Positions 13,690-20,739 of a DNA stretch of 20,739 bases are shown piece by piece. Below the pieces are notes generated by a model that saw nothing but the letters and a program-made list of their open reading frames with translations, did no database searches and was not told the origin of the DNA. How positions within the stretch are numbered: position 1 is the first letter of the stretch; every line of letters begins with the position of its first letter. The translations under genes and the position numbers were made by a program. The DNA is from Chloroflexota bacterium (GTDB taxonomy: Bacteria; Chloroflexota; Anaerolineae; UBA1429), in contig JAAYXX010000013.1 of the NCBI GenBank assembly GCA_012515695.1, positions 1 to 20,739 of the forward strand, read 5' to 3'.

Positions 13690-15159
13690 ATGCTCTATCG
13701 CCCAACGCTGGTTACCAGCATGTGGGATACCTGGCTTTATCACCATGAGGGCATCCATTACCTGTTCTACCTGCATCAAACCTTTGGAGCGCGCTGGGAT
13801 GGCATGTCGGTGGCGACGTCCGCTGACGGCGTGCATTTCAACGAAATCGGCCCCATCCTCCACAAGCGGGAGGACGCCGAATGGCTGGGAACCGGCTCCG
13901 TCTGGCGGGTCGGGGACCGCTTTGTGCTAAACTTTTCCGAAAGCCGCGACGGCGTACAGGCCATCTTTTTCGCCGCCTCCCGCGACCTCATCCATTGGCG
14001 GCGGCTGCCCGATGAGCTGCGCTCGGACCCCGACCCGCGCTGGTACGACGACACCCGCACAGGCCGGTGGGATTGCATCTGGGGCATGCGGCGGCCCGAT
14101 GGCAGCATGGTGGGCTACCTTACCGCCCGCCCCTGGAGCCGCACGTCCGGGCTGGCTTGCGAGTCGGTGGGCAAGGTCGAGTCGGTGGACGGGCTGCACT
14201 GGCAGGCCGCCGAGCCGCCGGTAATTGATTGGGGCGAGTGGCCGCGCATGGACGTGGGAGAGGTGGGCGCCATCCAACAGATTGCAGGGCGCTATTACTT
14301 GCTCCTGGGCTATAGCGAAGCGGGGCTGGGCAACCGGCACGCCTGCGAGGAGCAAGGCTCGCGCATGGGCATGTATACCTTTGTGAGCGATAGCCCCGAT
14401 GGCCCCTTCCGGGCCGACACACGCGCCCATCGCCTGCTGACCTCCAACACGGCCACCAAGCTGATGACCTACTTTGCGCGCTTTTACACGCTGCCCGACG
14501 CTGTGCTGGTCAACCATCACTCGATCACGCGCTCGGACGTGGTGTGGTTCGCCCCGCTCAAGCGGGCTGTGGTAGATGCAGAGGGCCACCTGCGGCTGGG
14601 CTATTGGGAAGGGAACGAGGCAATCAAAGGGCGGGCCATCCCTCTCAACCTGGCGACCTGCGAGCGGGTGTTGCCGCCAGAGCCAAACCCCGCATGGAAG
14701 GCAACCCCAGAACGGCTAGAGATCAGCCAGCCCTTTGGCGGGGGGCTGGTGCTGTTCCCCAACCACTTTAACTTGGGGCAAGGGGTTGTGTTGGAAGGCG
14801 AATGGACGCTCTACGAGCCGCCCGGACGTTGGAGCGGCGTGGGGTTCTATGTGGAGGAAAGCGCCAGGGGCAACACGGGCACGGCGTTCATGCTAGAGAC
14901 GCGAGGCCGCGCCGAAATCGGGCGGCTCAACGGTCAGGGGCGCTTTGTGCCCGATGATGTGCTGCCCCTGGAGATCAGGCCAGGGATCAAGCACCATTTT
15001 CGCTTGCTGGTGCGTCAATCGCTGGCCGAACTGTACGTGAATGACCTGCTGGTACAATGCTACTCCCTGCCCGAGTGGGCCAGCGGCCACCTGGGGCTGG
15101 TGGTGGAATCGGGCAGGGCAGTATTTGAGAACGTGCGCGCCTGGGAGATGACGCTGTAG
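13690..15159 (+). CDS. Glycoside hydrolase-like five-bladed beta-propeller protein (GH32/GH43 superfamily)
   Basis: This 489-residue protein has no signal peptide. Residues 1 to about 330 show the repeated W-x-D/SxDGxHW blade pattern of GH32/GH43-type beta-propellers (SADGVHF 44-50, SRDLIHW 97-103, SVDGLHW 165-171). Candidate catalytic residues are Asp13 in SMWDTWLY, Asp128 in RWDCIW and Glu191 in VGEVGAIQQ, in the order nucleophile, transition-state stabiliser and acid. A C-terminal beta-sandwich (about 345-489) resembles the GH32 C domain. The start is uncertain: ATG at 13690 follows GAGGGA at a long 11-nt spacing, and ATG at 13654 is the alternative. The open frame runs back to 12907 but overlaps the isomerase in another frame and crosses repeats, so it is rejected. 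The glycosidic substrate is unknown. Confidence 0.78.
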   Translation: MLYRPTLVTSMWDTWLYHHEGIHYLFYLHQTFGARWDGMSVATSADGVHFNEIGPILHKREDAEWLGTGSVWRVGDRFVLNFSESRDGVQAIFFAASRDLIHWRRLPDELRSDPDPRWYDDTRTGRWDCIWGMRRPDGSMVGYLTARPWSRTSGLACESVGKVESVDGLHWQAAEPPVIDWGEWPRMDVGEVGAIQQIAGRYYLLLGYSEAGLGNRHACEEQGSRMGMYTFVSDSPDGPFRADTRAHRLLTSNTATKLMTYFARFYTLPDAVLVNHHSITRSDVVWFAPLKRAVVDAEGHLRLGYWEGNEAIKGRAIPLNLATCERVLPPEPNPAWKATPERLEISQPFGGGLVLFPNHFNLGQGVVLEGEWTLYEPPGRWSGVGFYVEESARGNTGTAFMLETRGRAEIGRLNGQGRFVPDDVLPLEIRPGIKHHFRLLVRQSLAELYVNDLLVQCYSLPEWASGHLGLVVESGRAVFENVRAWEMTL

Positions 15160-15178
15160 GCCAAAGGGCAACCACCAC

Positions 15179-16600
15179 TTAGGCCAGCCGCGTCCCCCCG
15201 ATCACCCGGCCAAGGGCGTCTGTCCACTGCATCCCGCGATAGTCGGGGAAGGCTCCGCCAGCGTCGGCCAGCAGCCGCTCCCACGCCCGCCGAAAGATGG
15301 CGAGGTCGGCACTATCCGCAATATTGCGCGTGCATAGCGGGTCCGCTTCAAGGTCCATGATATCCTGGGGCTGTCCGTCAATATCGGTCAGTACCCAATG
15401 CGTGTCGTCAATATAGCACAGGCTATTGGCATACCGGCAGGTAACATACTCTCGTGGCTGCCACTGGCCCTGCCCGGTGAGCAACGGCAGCAGGCTTTGA
15501 CCGTCTACCCCTTGCTCGCTGCGTAGCCCGGCCAGATCATAGGCCGTCGCCACCACATCCAGGTTATACACAAACTCGTCGCGCTGCTCGCCCGCCGATT
15601 GCCCGCCCGGCAACCGCACCAGCAGGGGAATCTGCATCACGCCGGGGTACATCGAGTTGGCGGGCTTGCCGATGATATTGCGCGGATTGTCGGTGAAATT
15701 GGTGCCGTGGTCGCTGAGGAACAGGACGGCGGTATTCTTCCCCAACCCCAGCGCGTCCAGCCGTTCCATGAATACCCCAAACCAGTGATCCAAATGCGTG
15801 ACCAGCCCAGCATAGTGGGCCTTGATATCCTCGATTTCCTCTGGCGCATAACCATCGGCGGGGCCATAGCACGAACTCAGGTGGGTGATGCCCCGGTAAT
15901 TCGGGTTGGCGTACAGGCGGTAATATTCCTGCGGGGCTTCCCACGGCTCGTGGGGCGCGAACGAGTCTATCAACAGGTAGAAGGGGCGCTCTCGGTTGTC
16001 CTCGACAAACTGCGCCGCCCAGCGAAACAGCCGGGCCGTGGCAGTCTGCTCGTCCACCATTGTCAGCCCGCGATTAGCCAGCACCATCGGGCCGCTATTG
16101 CCAGCGTGCGGGCGCTGCATCAGCGTGTCGGGGTCGCCATAGCGCGTGAGCATATGGCGCGGCACGCCAAACGGCGAACCCCAGCGGTCTTCGCCCGAAT
16201 AGCCGCGAGGGTACTCCCACTGCCAAAAGCCGCGCTCAAAGTTATAGCCGGGGTTCCAGCAATGTTGCGTGGTGCAGGCAAAGCCGGTCTGATAGCCCGC
16301 CTCGGCCAGCGTCTCCGCCAGGGTATCCTCCTCATCGGCCAGCGGCTGCCAGCCAGGGAGATAGACCGTGCCCCACTTGAGCGGGCGATAATTGCGAAAG
16401 GGAAAGGCCCGCCGCCCAGTGTGCAGAGCGCGCCGCACCGGAATGGTGGGCAGCGACTCGGGATAGGCGCGAGTAAAGCGCACCGACTGCCTGGCAAAAG
16501 CATCCAGATGAGGCGTGTGGATGGTAGAGTTGCCATAGCAGCCCATATAGTCCATACGCAGCGTATCCACCATCACAATGACAACGTTGAGACGGTCCAT
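15179..16600 (-). CDS. Sulfatase-like hydrolase (alkaline phosphatase superfamily) with Thr at the formylglycine site
   Basis: This 473-residue protein has the sulfatase fold. Metal ligands are visible at Asp12 (VDTLRMDYMGCYG) and Asp297-His298 (LFLSDHGTN), with His217 in FAPHEPW nearby. The sulfatase signature C/S-x-P-x-R-x4-T-G is present as TIPVRRALHTG (52-62), but residue 52 is Thr (codon ACC), not Cys or Ser. It therefore should not be convertible to formylglycine by known maturases. Thr is the nucleophile of the related nucleotide pyrophosphatase/phosphodiesterase enzymes, so phosphodiester or phosphonate hydrolysis is a reasonable alternative to sulfate-ester cleavage. No signal peptide is seen. 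AGGAG precedes the ATG. The gene converges with the propeller gene, with 19 bp between them, and has its own promoter. Confidence 0.88.
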   Translation of the reverse strand: MDRLNVVIVMVDTLRMDYMGCYGNSTIHTPHLDAFARQSVRFTRAYPESLPTIPVRRALHTGRRAFPFRNYRPLKWGTVYLPGWQPLADEEDTLAETLAEAGYQTGFACTTQHCWNPGYNFERGFWQWEYPRGYSGEDRWGSPFGVPRHMLTRYGDPDTLMQRPHAGNSGPMVLANRGLTMVDEQTATARLFRWAAQFVEDNRERPFYLLIDSFAPHEPWEAPQEYYRLYANPNYRGITHLSSCYGPADGYAPEEIEDIKAHYAGLVTHLDHWFGVFMERLDALGLGKNTAVLFLSDHGTNFTDNPRNIIGKPANSMYPGVMQIPLLVRLPGGQSAGEQRDEFVYNLDVVATAYDLAGLRSEQGVDGQSLLPLLTGQGQWQPREYVTCRYANSLCYIDDTHWVLTDIDGQPQDIMDLEADPLCTRNIADSADLAIFRRAWERLLADAGGAFPDYRGMQWTDALGRVIGGTRLA

Positions 16601-16657
16601 GATGCTCCTTCCTCGCTAGGGAGTATTGCAGCGAATTGCCATCAGCGCTATACGGTG

Positions 16658-16686
16658 AGCATAATGGAGCCAGGCCGAAGCGTCAA
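16658..16686 (-). promoter_or_regulatory. Promoter of the sulfatase-like gene
   Basis: On the minus strand, TTGACG (16681-16686, 5/6), a 17-bp spacer and TATGCT (16658-16663, 4/6). The inferred start near 16651 gives a leader of about 50 nt. Confidence 0.55.
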
Positions 16687-16717
16687 GTCAGTAGCCGCGG
16701 CGCATAACGCCAGCATC

Positions 16718-16777
16718 ATTGGACCGCAGGCTTCCAGCCGGCATAGTTGTAAGCCGCCAAGGATGGCGGCGGTCCAA
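16718..16777. repeat. Short two-hairpin repeat (type A) with inverted ends
   Basis: TTGGACCGC (16719-16727) and GCGGTCCAA (16769-16777) are perfectly inverted. Between them lie a GGC-TTCCA-GCC hairpin and GCCGCC-AAGGAT-GGCGGC (16753-16770). It is the compact, inverted form of the module at 5641-5694 and 13470-13519, which has the same hairpin order and the same GGTCC end. Confidence 0.7.
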
Positions 16778-16797
16778 GATGCCGCCCGGCATGTATG

Positions 16798-16855
16798 CCC
16801 AGCACTGAAGGTGCCGGGTTTCCTCTTTCCGCAGCCTGGTACATTCAGTCCCAGG
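16798..16855. repeat. Pair of TTCAGT-loop hairpins (inverted orientation)
   Basis: Two 21-nt hairpins, at 16798-16818 and 16835-16855, flank the linker GTTTCCTCTTTCCGC. Read on the minus strand, the linker is GCGGAAAGAGGAAAC. The same hairpins and linker occur at 8432-8476 and 8742-8762, where a type-B element separates them. Confidence 0.7.
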
Positions 16856-16869
16856 TAGGGCTTGATCGC

Positions 16870-16899
16870 TTGCCAGACAGGGGGCGCCGCTAGTATAAT
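16870..16899 (+). promoter_or_regulatory. Promoter of the UvrC-like gene
   Basis: TTGCCA (16870-16875), an 18-bp spacer and a perfect TATAAT (16894-16899). The start near 16906 leaves a leader of about 41 nt to the ATG at 16947. It lies immediately right of the hairpin repeats. Confidence 0.65.
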
Positions 16900-16946
16900 A
16901 CCTGCCAGCGTTTCACACCGCACACCGAACAGGCGGAAAGGACCCC

Positions 16947-18044
16947 ATGTGCCCGTTCGCTTTCGACTCTAGCGCTTACCCGGCTACGCCCGGCTGCTAT
17001 CTGATGGAGGATGCCAGCGGGCAAGTGATCTATGTGGGCAAGGCCAAGAGCCTGCGTCGCCGCCTCAGCACTTATTTCCAGCCCAACCAGAACAAGCGTA
17101 TCCAGCGCATGGTCGCTCGCATCGCCGATATCCAGGTCATCCTGGTGCGTAACGAGATGGAAAGCCTGGTGCTGGAAAACAACCTGATCAAGCACTATCG
17201 CCCTCGCTACAACCGCGCCCGCATGGGCGAAGACACCTACTACCCCTACATCGTGCTCACCGGCGAGCGGTTCCCCCGGCTGCTGCCCTATCGCAAACAA
17301 CGCTACAACCGCCAATTCGAGATGAGCGGCAGCAAGGCGCAGGCCCAACGCCTGGGGCCGTATGTATCGCAGCGCATGCGCGACCTGCTGCTGGAATATG
17401 TGCCCGACAGCTTTCAACTACGCACCTGTCACCCTATGCCCAAAAAGACCTGCCTGCGCTACGACCTGCACAAGTGCGGCGGCATCTGCGAGGGACACAC
17501 CTCGCCAGAGGAGTATGCGGCCGCCGTGGAGCAGGCCATTACCTTTCTGGCCGGGCGGCGCAGCGATTGGCTGCAACGCATGCGCGCCGAAATGCACCAG
17601 GCCGCGACAGAGCTGTTCTTTGAAAAGGCCCAACGCCTGCGCGACCAGATCGCCGTGCTAGAACGGGGCCTGGATCGGCAGGTCGTCGAGCGGGATGTGC
17701 CCTATGATCAAGACGCGCTCTACATCGGCGAGGGGGCAGCCCTGGCGCTGCACTGCGAGCACAGCGCGCTGCTGACCGCCGAATTGTGGCCGGTGGACAC
17801 CACCCAACCAGATTCCTTTGTCGCCTGTATTCTGGCCCATTACGCCCAATATTGCCCGCCGGAGCTGCTCATCCAGTCGCCCACCGCCCCGGCGGCCCTG
17901 GCTGCGTCCCTGGCCGATGCGCTGACAGCCGCCAGTGGCCACCCCGTGCGGGTCATATGCCCTACAGAGGGCGCAGAGCGGGAACTATTGGCTCTAGCCG
18001 AAAGGAACTATGCCTATCGCGCAGGCGCGCCTTCGCCCAACTAA
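16947..18044 (+). CDS. UvrC-like GIY-YIG nuclease lacking the C-terminal RNase H and HhH domains
   Basis: This 365-residue protein matches the first part of UvrC, which makes the 3' incision in nucleotide excision repair through its GIY-YIG domain. GIY-YIG is seen as GCY (16-18) and YVG (29-31). The catalytic Glu77 lies in ESLVLENNLIK and is followed by RPRYN. Four cysteines (161, 169, 177, 181) match the [4Fe-4S] ligand positions of UvrC. A UVR-like UvrB-binding helix follows (about 215-240). Full UvrC is about 600 residues. This one stops at the segment EGAERELLALAERN that normally leads into the RNase H-like endonuclease domain, and only 95 bp separate it from the next gene. It may be a specialised Cho-like paralogue or a stably shortened gene. 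AAAGGA supports the start. Confidence 0.85.
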   Translation: MCPFAFDSSAYPATPGCYLMEDASGQVIYVGKAKSLRRRLSTYFQPNQNKRIQRMVARIADIQVILVRNEMESLVLENNLIKHYRPRYNRARMGEDTYYPYIVLTGERFPRLLPYRKQRYNRQFEMSGSKAQAQRLGPYVSQRMRDLLLEYVPDSFQLRTCHPMPKKTCLRYDLHKCGGICEGHTSPEEYAAAVEQAITFLAGRRSDWLQRMRAEMHQAATELFFEKAQRLRDQIAVLERGLDRQVVERDVPYDQDALYIGEGAALALHCEHSALLTAELWPVDTTQPDSFVACILAHYAQYCPPELLIQSPTAPAALAASLADALTAASGHPVRVICPTEGAERELLALAERNYAYRAGAPSPN

Positions 18045-18096
18045 TAGCGCACTGGCTGAAAGGCACGCATCCTTTTGGGGCCACACCCGCCATCAC

Positions 18097-18105
18097 TGGT
18101 ATTCT
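18097..18105 (+). promoter_or_regulatory. Possible extended -10 promoter of degV
   Basis: TGG precedes TATTCT (18100-18105), giving the TGn extended -10 form, with no good -35. Its start near 18111 is about 29 nt before the degV ATG. Read-through from the UvrC-like gene is also possible. Confidence 0.35.
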
Positions 18106-18139
18106 AATTGGACAGCAGGTTCGGATGGGAGGAGATTTC

Positions 18140-18979
18140 ATGGGCGTGCGAATTGTAACCGACACGAGCTGTGACTTGTCGCCGGAACTGGATCGAGAAG
18201 TCAAAGCGTTGGGAACCAAGGTTATCCCGTTCTTTTTCCACTTTGGGATGGACCCATACGCCGACAAGGCCATGTCCATGCGCGAGTTTTTCGACCGTGC
18301 CAACAGGGAATGGCCGACGACAGCGGCCCCTTCCTCCGGGGCTTTTGGGGAAGCATTCCGGGAAATCATCGAGGGGGGCGACGAGGTGGTATGCATCACC
18401 ATCACCTCCAGGCACAGCGCCACCTACAACGCGGCAGTGCTGGCTAGCCGAGATTTTGCACCGGGCCAGGTCAGCGTGGTGGATTCACTCAGCCTGTCGT
18501 TCGGCCAGGGGATACTGGTGATGATGGCAGCTCGCGCAGCGCACGCGGGCGCAACCAAAGAGCAAATCCTGGAAATGCTCGACGACATAAAGCAGCGGCT
18601 GCATGTGCTGATCGCGCTGGACACGGTCAACTATCTGGTCAAGGGAGGGCGGGCCAGCCGCCTGACAGGGGCACTGGCTACCCTGCTCAAGCTGCGCCCC
18701 ATTCTGACCCTGCGAGATGGCGAATTGACGGTGATTGACAAGCCACGCGGACGAGAGACATCCAAAGACAGGCTGCTCAAGCTGGCCCACGAACTGTTCC
18801 CCGCCCAGGTGGTGGGGGTGATGCACATTGCCGCCGAAGCGGAAGCTCTGGAGATGGCGGACCGCCTGGCCGCGCAGACCGGCTACCCACGCGAGGAGAT
18901 CATCCTGGGGGAAACGGGCATGGCGCTGGCCGCGCATGGCGGACCGGGGACACTGGGGATTATCGTGGTATCTCGATAA
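18140..18979 (+). CDS. DegV-family fatty-acid-binding protein
   Basis: This 279-residue cytosolic protein belongs to the DegV/FakB family, which binds a fatty acid for phosphorylation by FakA-type kinases. Family landmarks are VTDTSCDL (6-13), the TAAPSSGAF loop (61-69) in place of PTSxPS, TITSRHSATYNAA (87-99) where SGTYQSA is usual, VDSLSLSFGQG (114-124), GRAS (170-173) and the C-terminal GGPGTLGI (267-274) with His266 preceding. GGGAGGAG eight bases upstream fixes the ATG at 18140. Longer in-frame starts overlap the UvrC-like gene. No FakA kinase is present in the window, so a role in fatty-acid salvage is known only at family level. The secreted nuclease gene follows after 36 bp. Confidence 0.92.
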   Translation: MGVRIVTDTSCDLSPELDREVKALGTKVIPFFFHFGMDPYADKAMSMREFFDRANREWPTTAAPSSGAFGEAFREIIEGGDEVVCITITSRHSATYNAAVLASRDFAPGQVSVVDSLSLSFGQGILVMMAARAAHAGATKEQILEMLDDIKQRLHVLIALDTVNYLVKGGRASRLTGALATLLKLRPILTLRDGELTVIDKPRGRETSKDRLLKLAHELFPAQVVGVMHIAAEAEALEMADRLAAQTGYPREEIILGETGMALAAHGGPGTLGIIVVSR

Positions 18980-19015
18980 GCGGCAGCATCCGCTCCATAC
19001 ACAAGGGAGGCCAAG

Positions 19016-20739
19016 ATGCGACGCTGGTTGGCGCTCATCCTTGGGCTGGCGCTGTGCCTGCCAGGCAGCGCGCCAGCCGCCGAAATCGTCGCGCCCATCT
19101 CCGAAATCCAGGGGGCGGGGCATCTCAGCCCGCTTGCGGGGCAGCGCGTAACCACCCAGGGGATCGTGACGGCGCTACGCTCCAACGGCTTTTTCCTGCA
19201 AAGCCCTACCCCTGACGAGCGCCCCGCCACTTCCGAAGGCATCTATGTGTATACCGGCGCGCCGCCCGGCGTGTCGGTGGGCGACTGGCTGACGGTAACC
19301 GGCACCGTGGAGGAATACGCGCCGGGAGGGGCGACCAGCGCCGACCTGTCTACCACCGAGTTGACTCATCCCCTGATTAGCGTGATCTCGGCCAGCCATG
19401 CGCTGCCCCCGCCGGTGATCATCGGCAGCGGCGAACGCCTGCCCCCCGGCGAGGTGATTGAGGACGACGGGCTGACGGATTTCGACCCCGATCATGACGG
19501 CCTGGACTTTTACGAGGCGCTGGAGGGAATGCGCGTGCAGGTGCAGCAGCCCATCGTGGTGGGGCCAGGCAATAGCAGCGGGGAGCTGACTGTATTGGCT
19601 GACGCGGGAGCCGGGGCAGAGCTACGCACACCGCGCGGCGGGATCGTTGTCCGCCCCGCCGACGCCAACCCGGAACGCATCATTCTGGACAACGCCCTGC
19701 AACCCCTGCCCAAGGCGGCGGTGGGGGATATGCTGGGCGACGCGATCACAGGGGTAATGGATTATGGGTTCGGGCAATATCGGCTGCTGGTGACCTCCCC
19801 AGTTACCCATACGCTGGGCGGACTGGCCGGGGAGGTGAGCGCGCTGGTCGAGGATCATCGTTTGCGGGTGGCCTCGTTCAATATAGAGAACCTGGGGCCG
19901 CGTGATCGGGCGGAGAAATTCACCCGGCTGGCGACGCAGATCGTGGAGCAGTTGCATAGCCCGGACATTCTGGTGTTGCAAGAGGTGCAGGACAACAGCG
20001 GGGGCGGAAATGACGGCACGGTGCAGGCGGATCGAACCTACGCCCGGCTGATAGCGGCCATCGAGGCGGCGGGCGGGCCGACCTACGCGTGGCGCGACAT
20101 CGCCCCCCAGGACAACCAGGACGGCGGCGAACTGGGCGGCAATATTCGGGTAGGCTTTTTATTTCGGCCAGAGCGCGTAACCTTTGTGGATCGCCCCGGC
20201 GGCGACTCGACCACGCCGGTGCAGGCGGTGGCCGGGGAAGATGGGGCGCGGCTCTCGCTCAGCCCGGGGCGCATTGCGCCGAACGACGCGGCTTTTGTGT
20301 CCAGCCGCAAGCCGCTGGCAGGCGAGTTTGTCTTTCAAGGCGAAAAGGTGTTTGTGATCGGTGCACATCTGGCGTCCCGGCGGGAGGATGATCCGTTATT
20401 CGGATGTGTGCAGCCGCCCCAATGCCCCTCGGCGGAGGTGCGTGTGGCGCAGGCGCGCATAATTGCCGCGTTTGTGAGCGAGTTGCAGGCATTGGACCCA
20501 CACGCCAATATCATCGTGGCCGGGGATATGAACGACGACTGGTTCTCGGCGGCGCTACAAACGCTCGCCGCGCCGCAAACGCCCGCGGGAGAAGGGTTGC
20601 TCAACCTGATGGAAACGCTGCCGCCGGAGGAACGCTACTCGTATCTATGGGATGGGAACAGCCAGGGGCCGGATACCATCCTCGCCAGCCGCTCCCTGAA
20701 GGCACAGTTCGACGTGGTGCACGCGAACGCCGAGTTCCC
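19016..20739 (+). CDS. Secreted endonuclease/exonuclease/phosphatase-family nuclease with OB-fold, C-terminus beyond window
   Basis: The 574 codons visible start after a GGGAGG ribosome site and run off the right edge. Residues 1-22 form a Sec signal peptide (MRR, hydrophobic core, PAA). An OB-fold-like region (about 35-125; QRVTTQGIVTAL, GDWLTVTGTVEEY) is typical of large extracellular nucleases such as YhcR/ExeM types. A DPDHDG loop (157-162) could bind calcium. The EEP catalytic domain starts near 283 with VASFNIENLG (Asn289, Asn292), then LQEVQD (Glu323), GAHLAS (His451) and AGDMND (Asp504, Asn506). The final SDH motif should lie just past the window. It most likely degrades external nucleic acid for nutrients. 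It is 36 bp behind degV and possibly cotranscribed. Confidence 0.9.
   Translation, partial: MRRWLALILGLALCLPGSAPAAEIVAPISEIQGAGHLSPLAGQRVTTQGIVTALRSNGFFLQSPTPDERPATSEGIYVYTGAPPGVSVGDWLTVTGTVEEYAPGGATSADLSTTELTHPLISVISASHALPPPVIIGSGERLPPGEVIEDDGLTDFDPDHDGLDFYEALEGMRVQVQQPIVVGPGNSSGELTVLADAGAGAELRTPRGGIVVRPADANPERIILDNALQPLPKAAVGDMLGDAITGVMDYGFGQYRLLVTSPVTHTLGGLAGEVSALVEDHRLRVASFNIENLGPRDRAEKFTRLATQIVEQLHSPDILVLQEVQDNSGGGNDGTVQADRTYARLIAAIEAAGGPTYAWRDIAPQDNQDGGELGGNIRVGFLFRPERVTFVDRPGGDSTTPVQAVAGEDGARLSLSPGRIAPNDAAFVSSRKPLAGEFVFQGEKVFVIGAHLASRREDDPLFGCVQPPQCPSAEVRVAQARIIAAFVSELQALDPHANIIVAGDMNDDWFSAALQTLAAPQTPAGEGLLNLMETLPPEERYSYLWDGNSQGPDTILASRSLKAQFDVVHANAEF

Noticed and set aside
15599..16858. 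A 419-codon plus-strand open frame antisense to the sulfatase-like gene
   Set aside because: The minus-strand frame has sulfatase motifs, a ribosome site and a promoter. The plus frame has no recognisable domain or start signal and is a GC-driven shadow.
18030..18139. Frameshift hiding the RNase H domain of the UvrC-like gene
   Set aside because: Only 95 bp separate the stop from degV, and no frame there encodes RNase H-like sequence. The domain is absent, not shifted.

Overview
This is a GC-rich bacterial chromosomal fragment with 14 protein-coding genes, twelve of them complete. One gene runs off each end: feoB at the left and a secreted nuclease at the right. No rRNA, tRNA, CRISPR array, transposase, integrase or phage gene is visible. 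The gene mix fits a Chloroflexota (Anaerolineae-like) genome: a NarL-type kinase fused to a receiver, a DegV protein, a short UvrC-like protein, a glycyl-radical enzyme, and intergenic spacers packed with hairpin-rich dispersed repeats. That assignment is an inference, not a measurement. The glycyl-radical enzyme and ferrous-iron transporter suggest life with little or no oxygen at least part of the time. Almost every gene has a clear Shine-Dalgarno sequence, and several have sigma70-like promoters with exactly 17-bp spacing.

Region by region: (1) 1-2302, a fur-feoB iron operon on the minus strand, driven by a near-consensus promoter overlapped by an inverted repeat that is a plausible Fur operator. 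(2) 2334-4280, a divergent soluble P-type-ATPase-like HAD protein, then a serine beta-lactamase-fold hydrolase with its own promoter, closed by a strong hairpin terminator. (3) 4306-5328, a Gfo/Idh/MocA oxidoreductase. (4) 5329-5869, a repeat-filled spacer. (5) 5870-7432, a PAS sensor kinase fused to a receiver domain. (6) 7441-8373, an EamA transporter that looks leaderless. (7) 8374-10136, a GNAT acetyltransferase flanked by two copies of a structured, multi-hairpin repeat. (8) 10137-16600, a probable sugar-related block: glycyl-radical enzyme and TIM-barrel isomerase/epimerase in an operon, a five-bladed beta-propeller glycosidase-like protein, and a convergent sulfatase-like hydrolase with Thr at the formylglycine position. 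(9) 16601-16946, another repeat spacer. (10) 16947-20739, a UvrC-like protein ending before the RNase H domain, a DegV fatty-acid-binding protein, and a secreted OB-fold/EEP nuclease.

How the genes may work together: Fur probably senses iron and controls feoB. The sugar-related block could release, isomerise and radically cleave or dehydrate a sugar or polyol, but its substrate cannot be read from sequence, and the radical-SAM activase that the glycyl-radical enzyme needs is not in the window. The most unusual non-coding signal is the repeat at 8470-8713 and 9818-9990. The two copies keep identical architecture, but three internal hairpins have different stem sequences that still pair. This is the covariation pattern of selected secondary structure.
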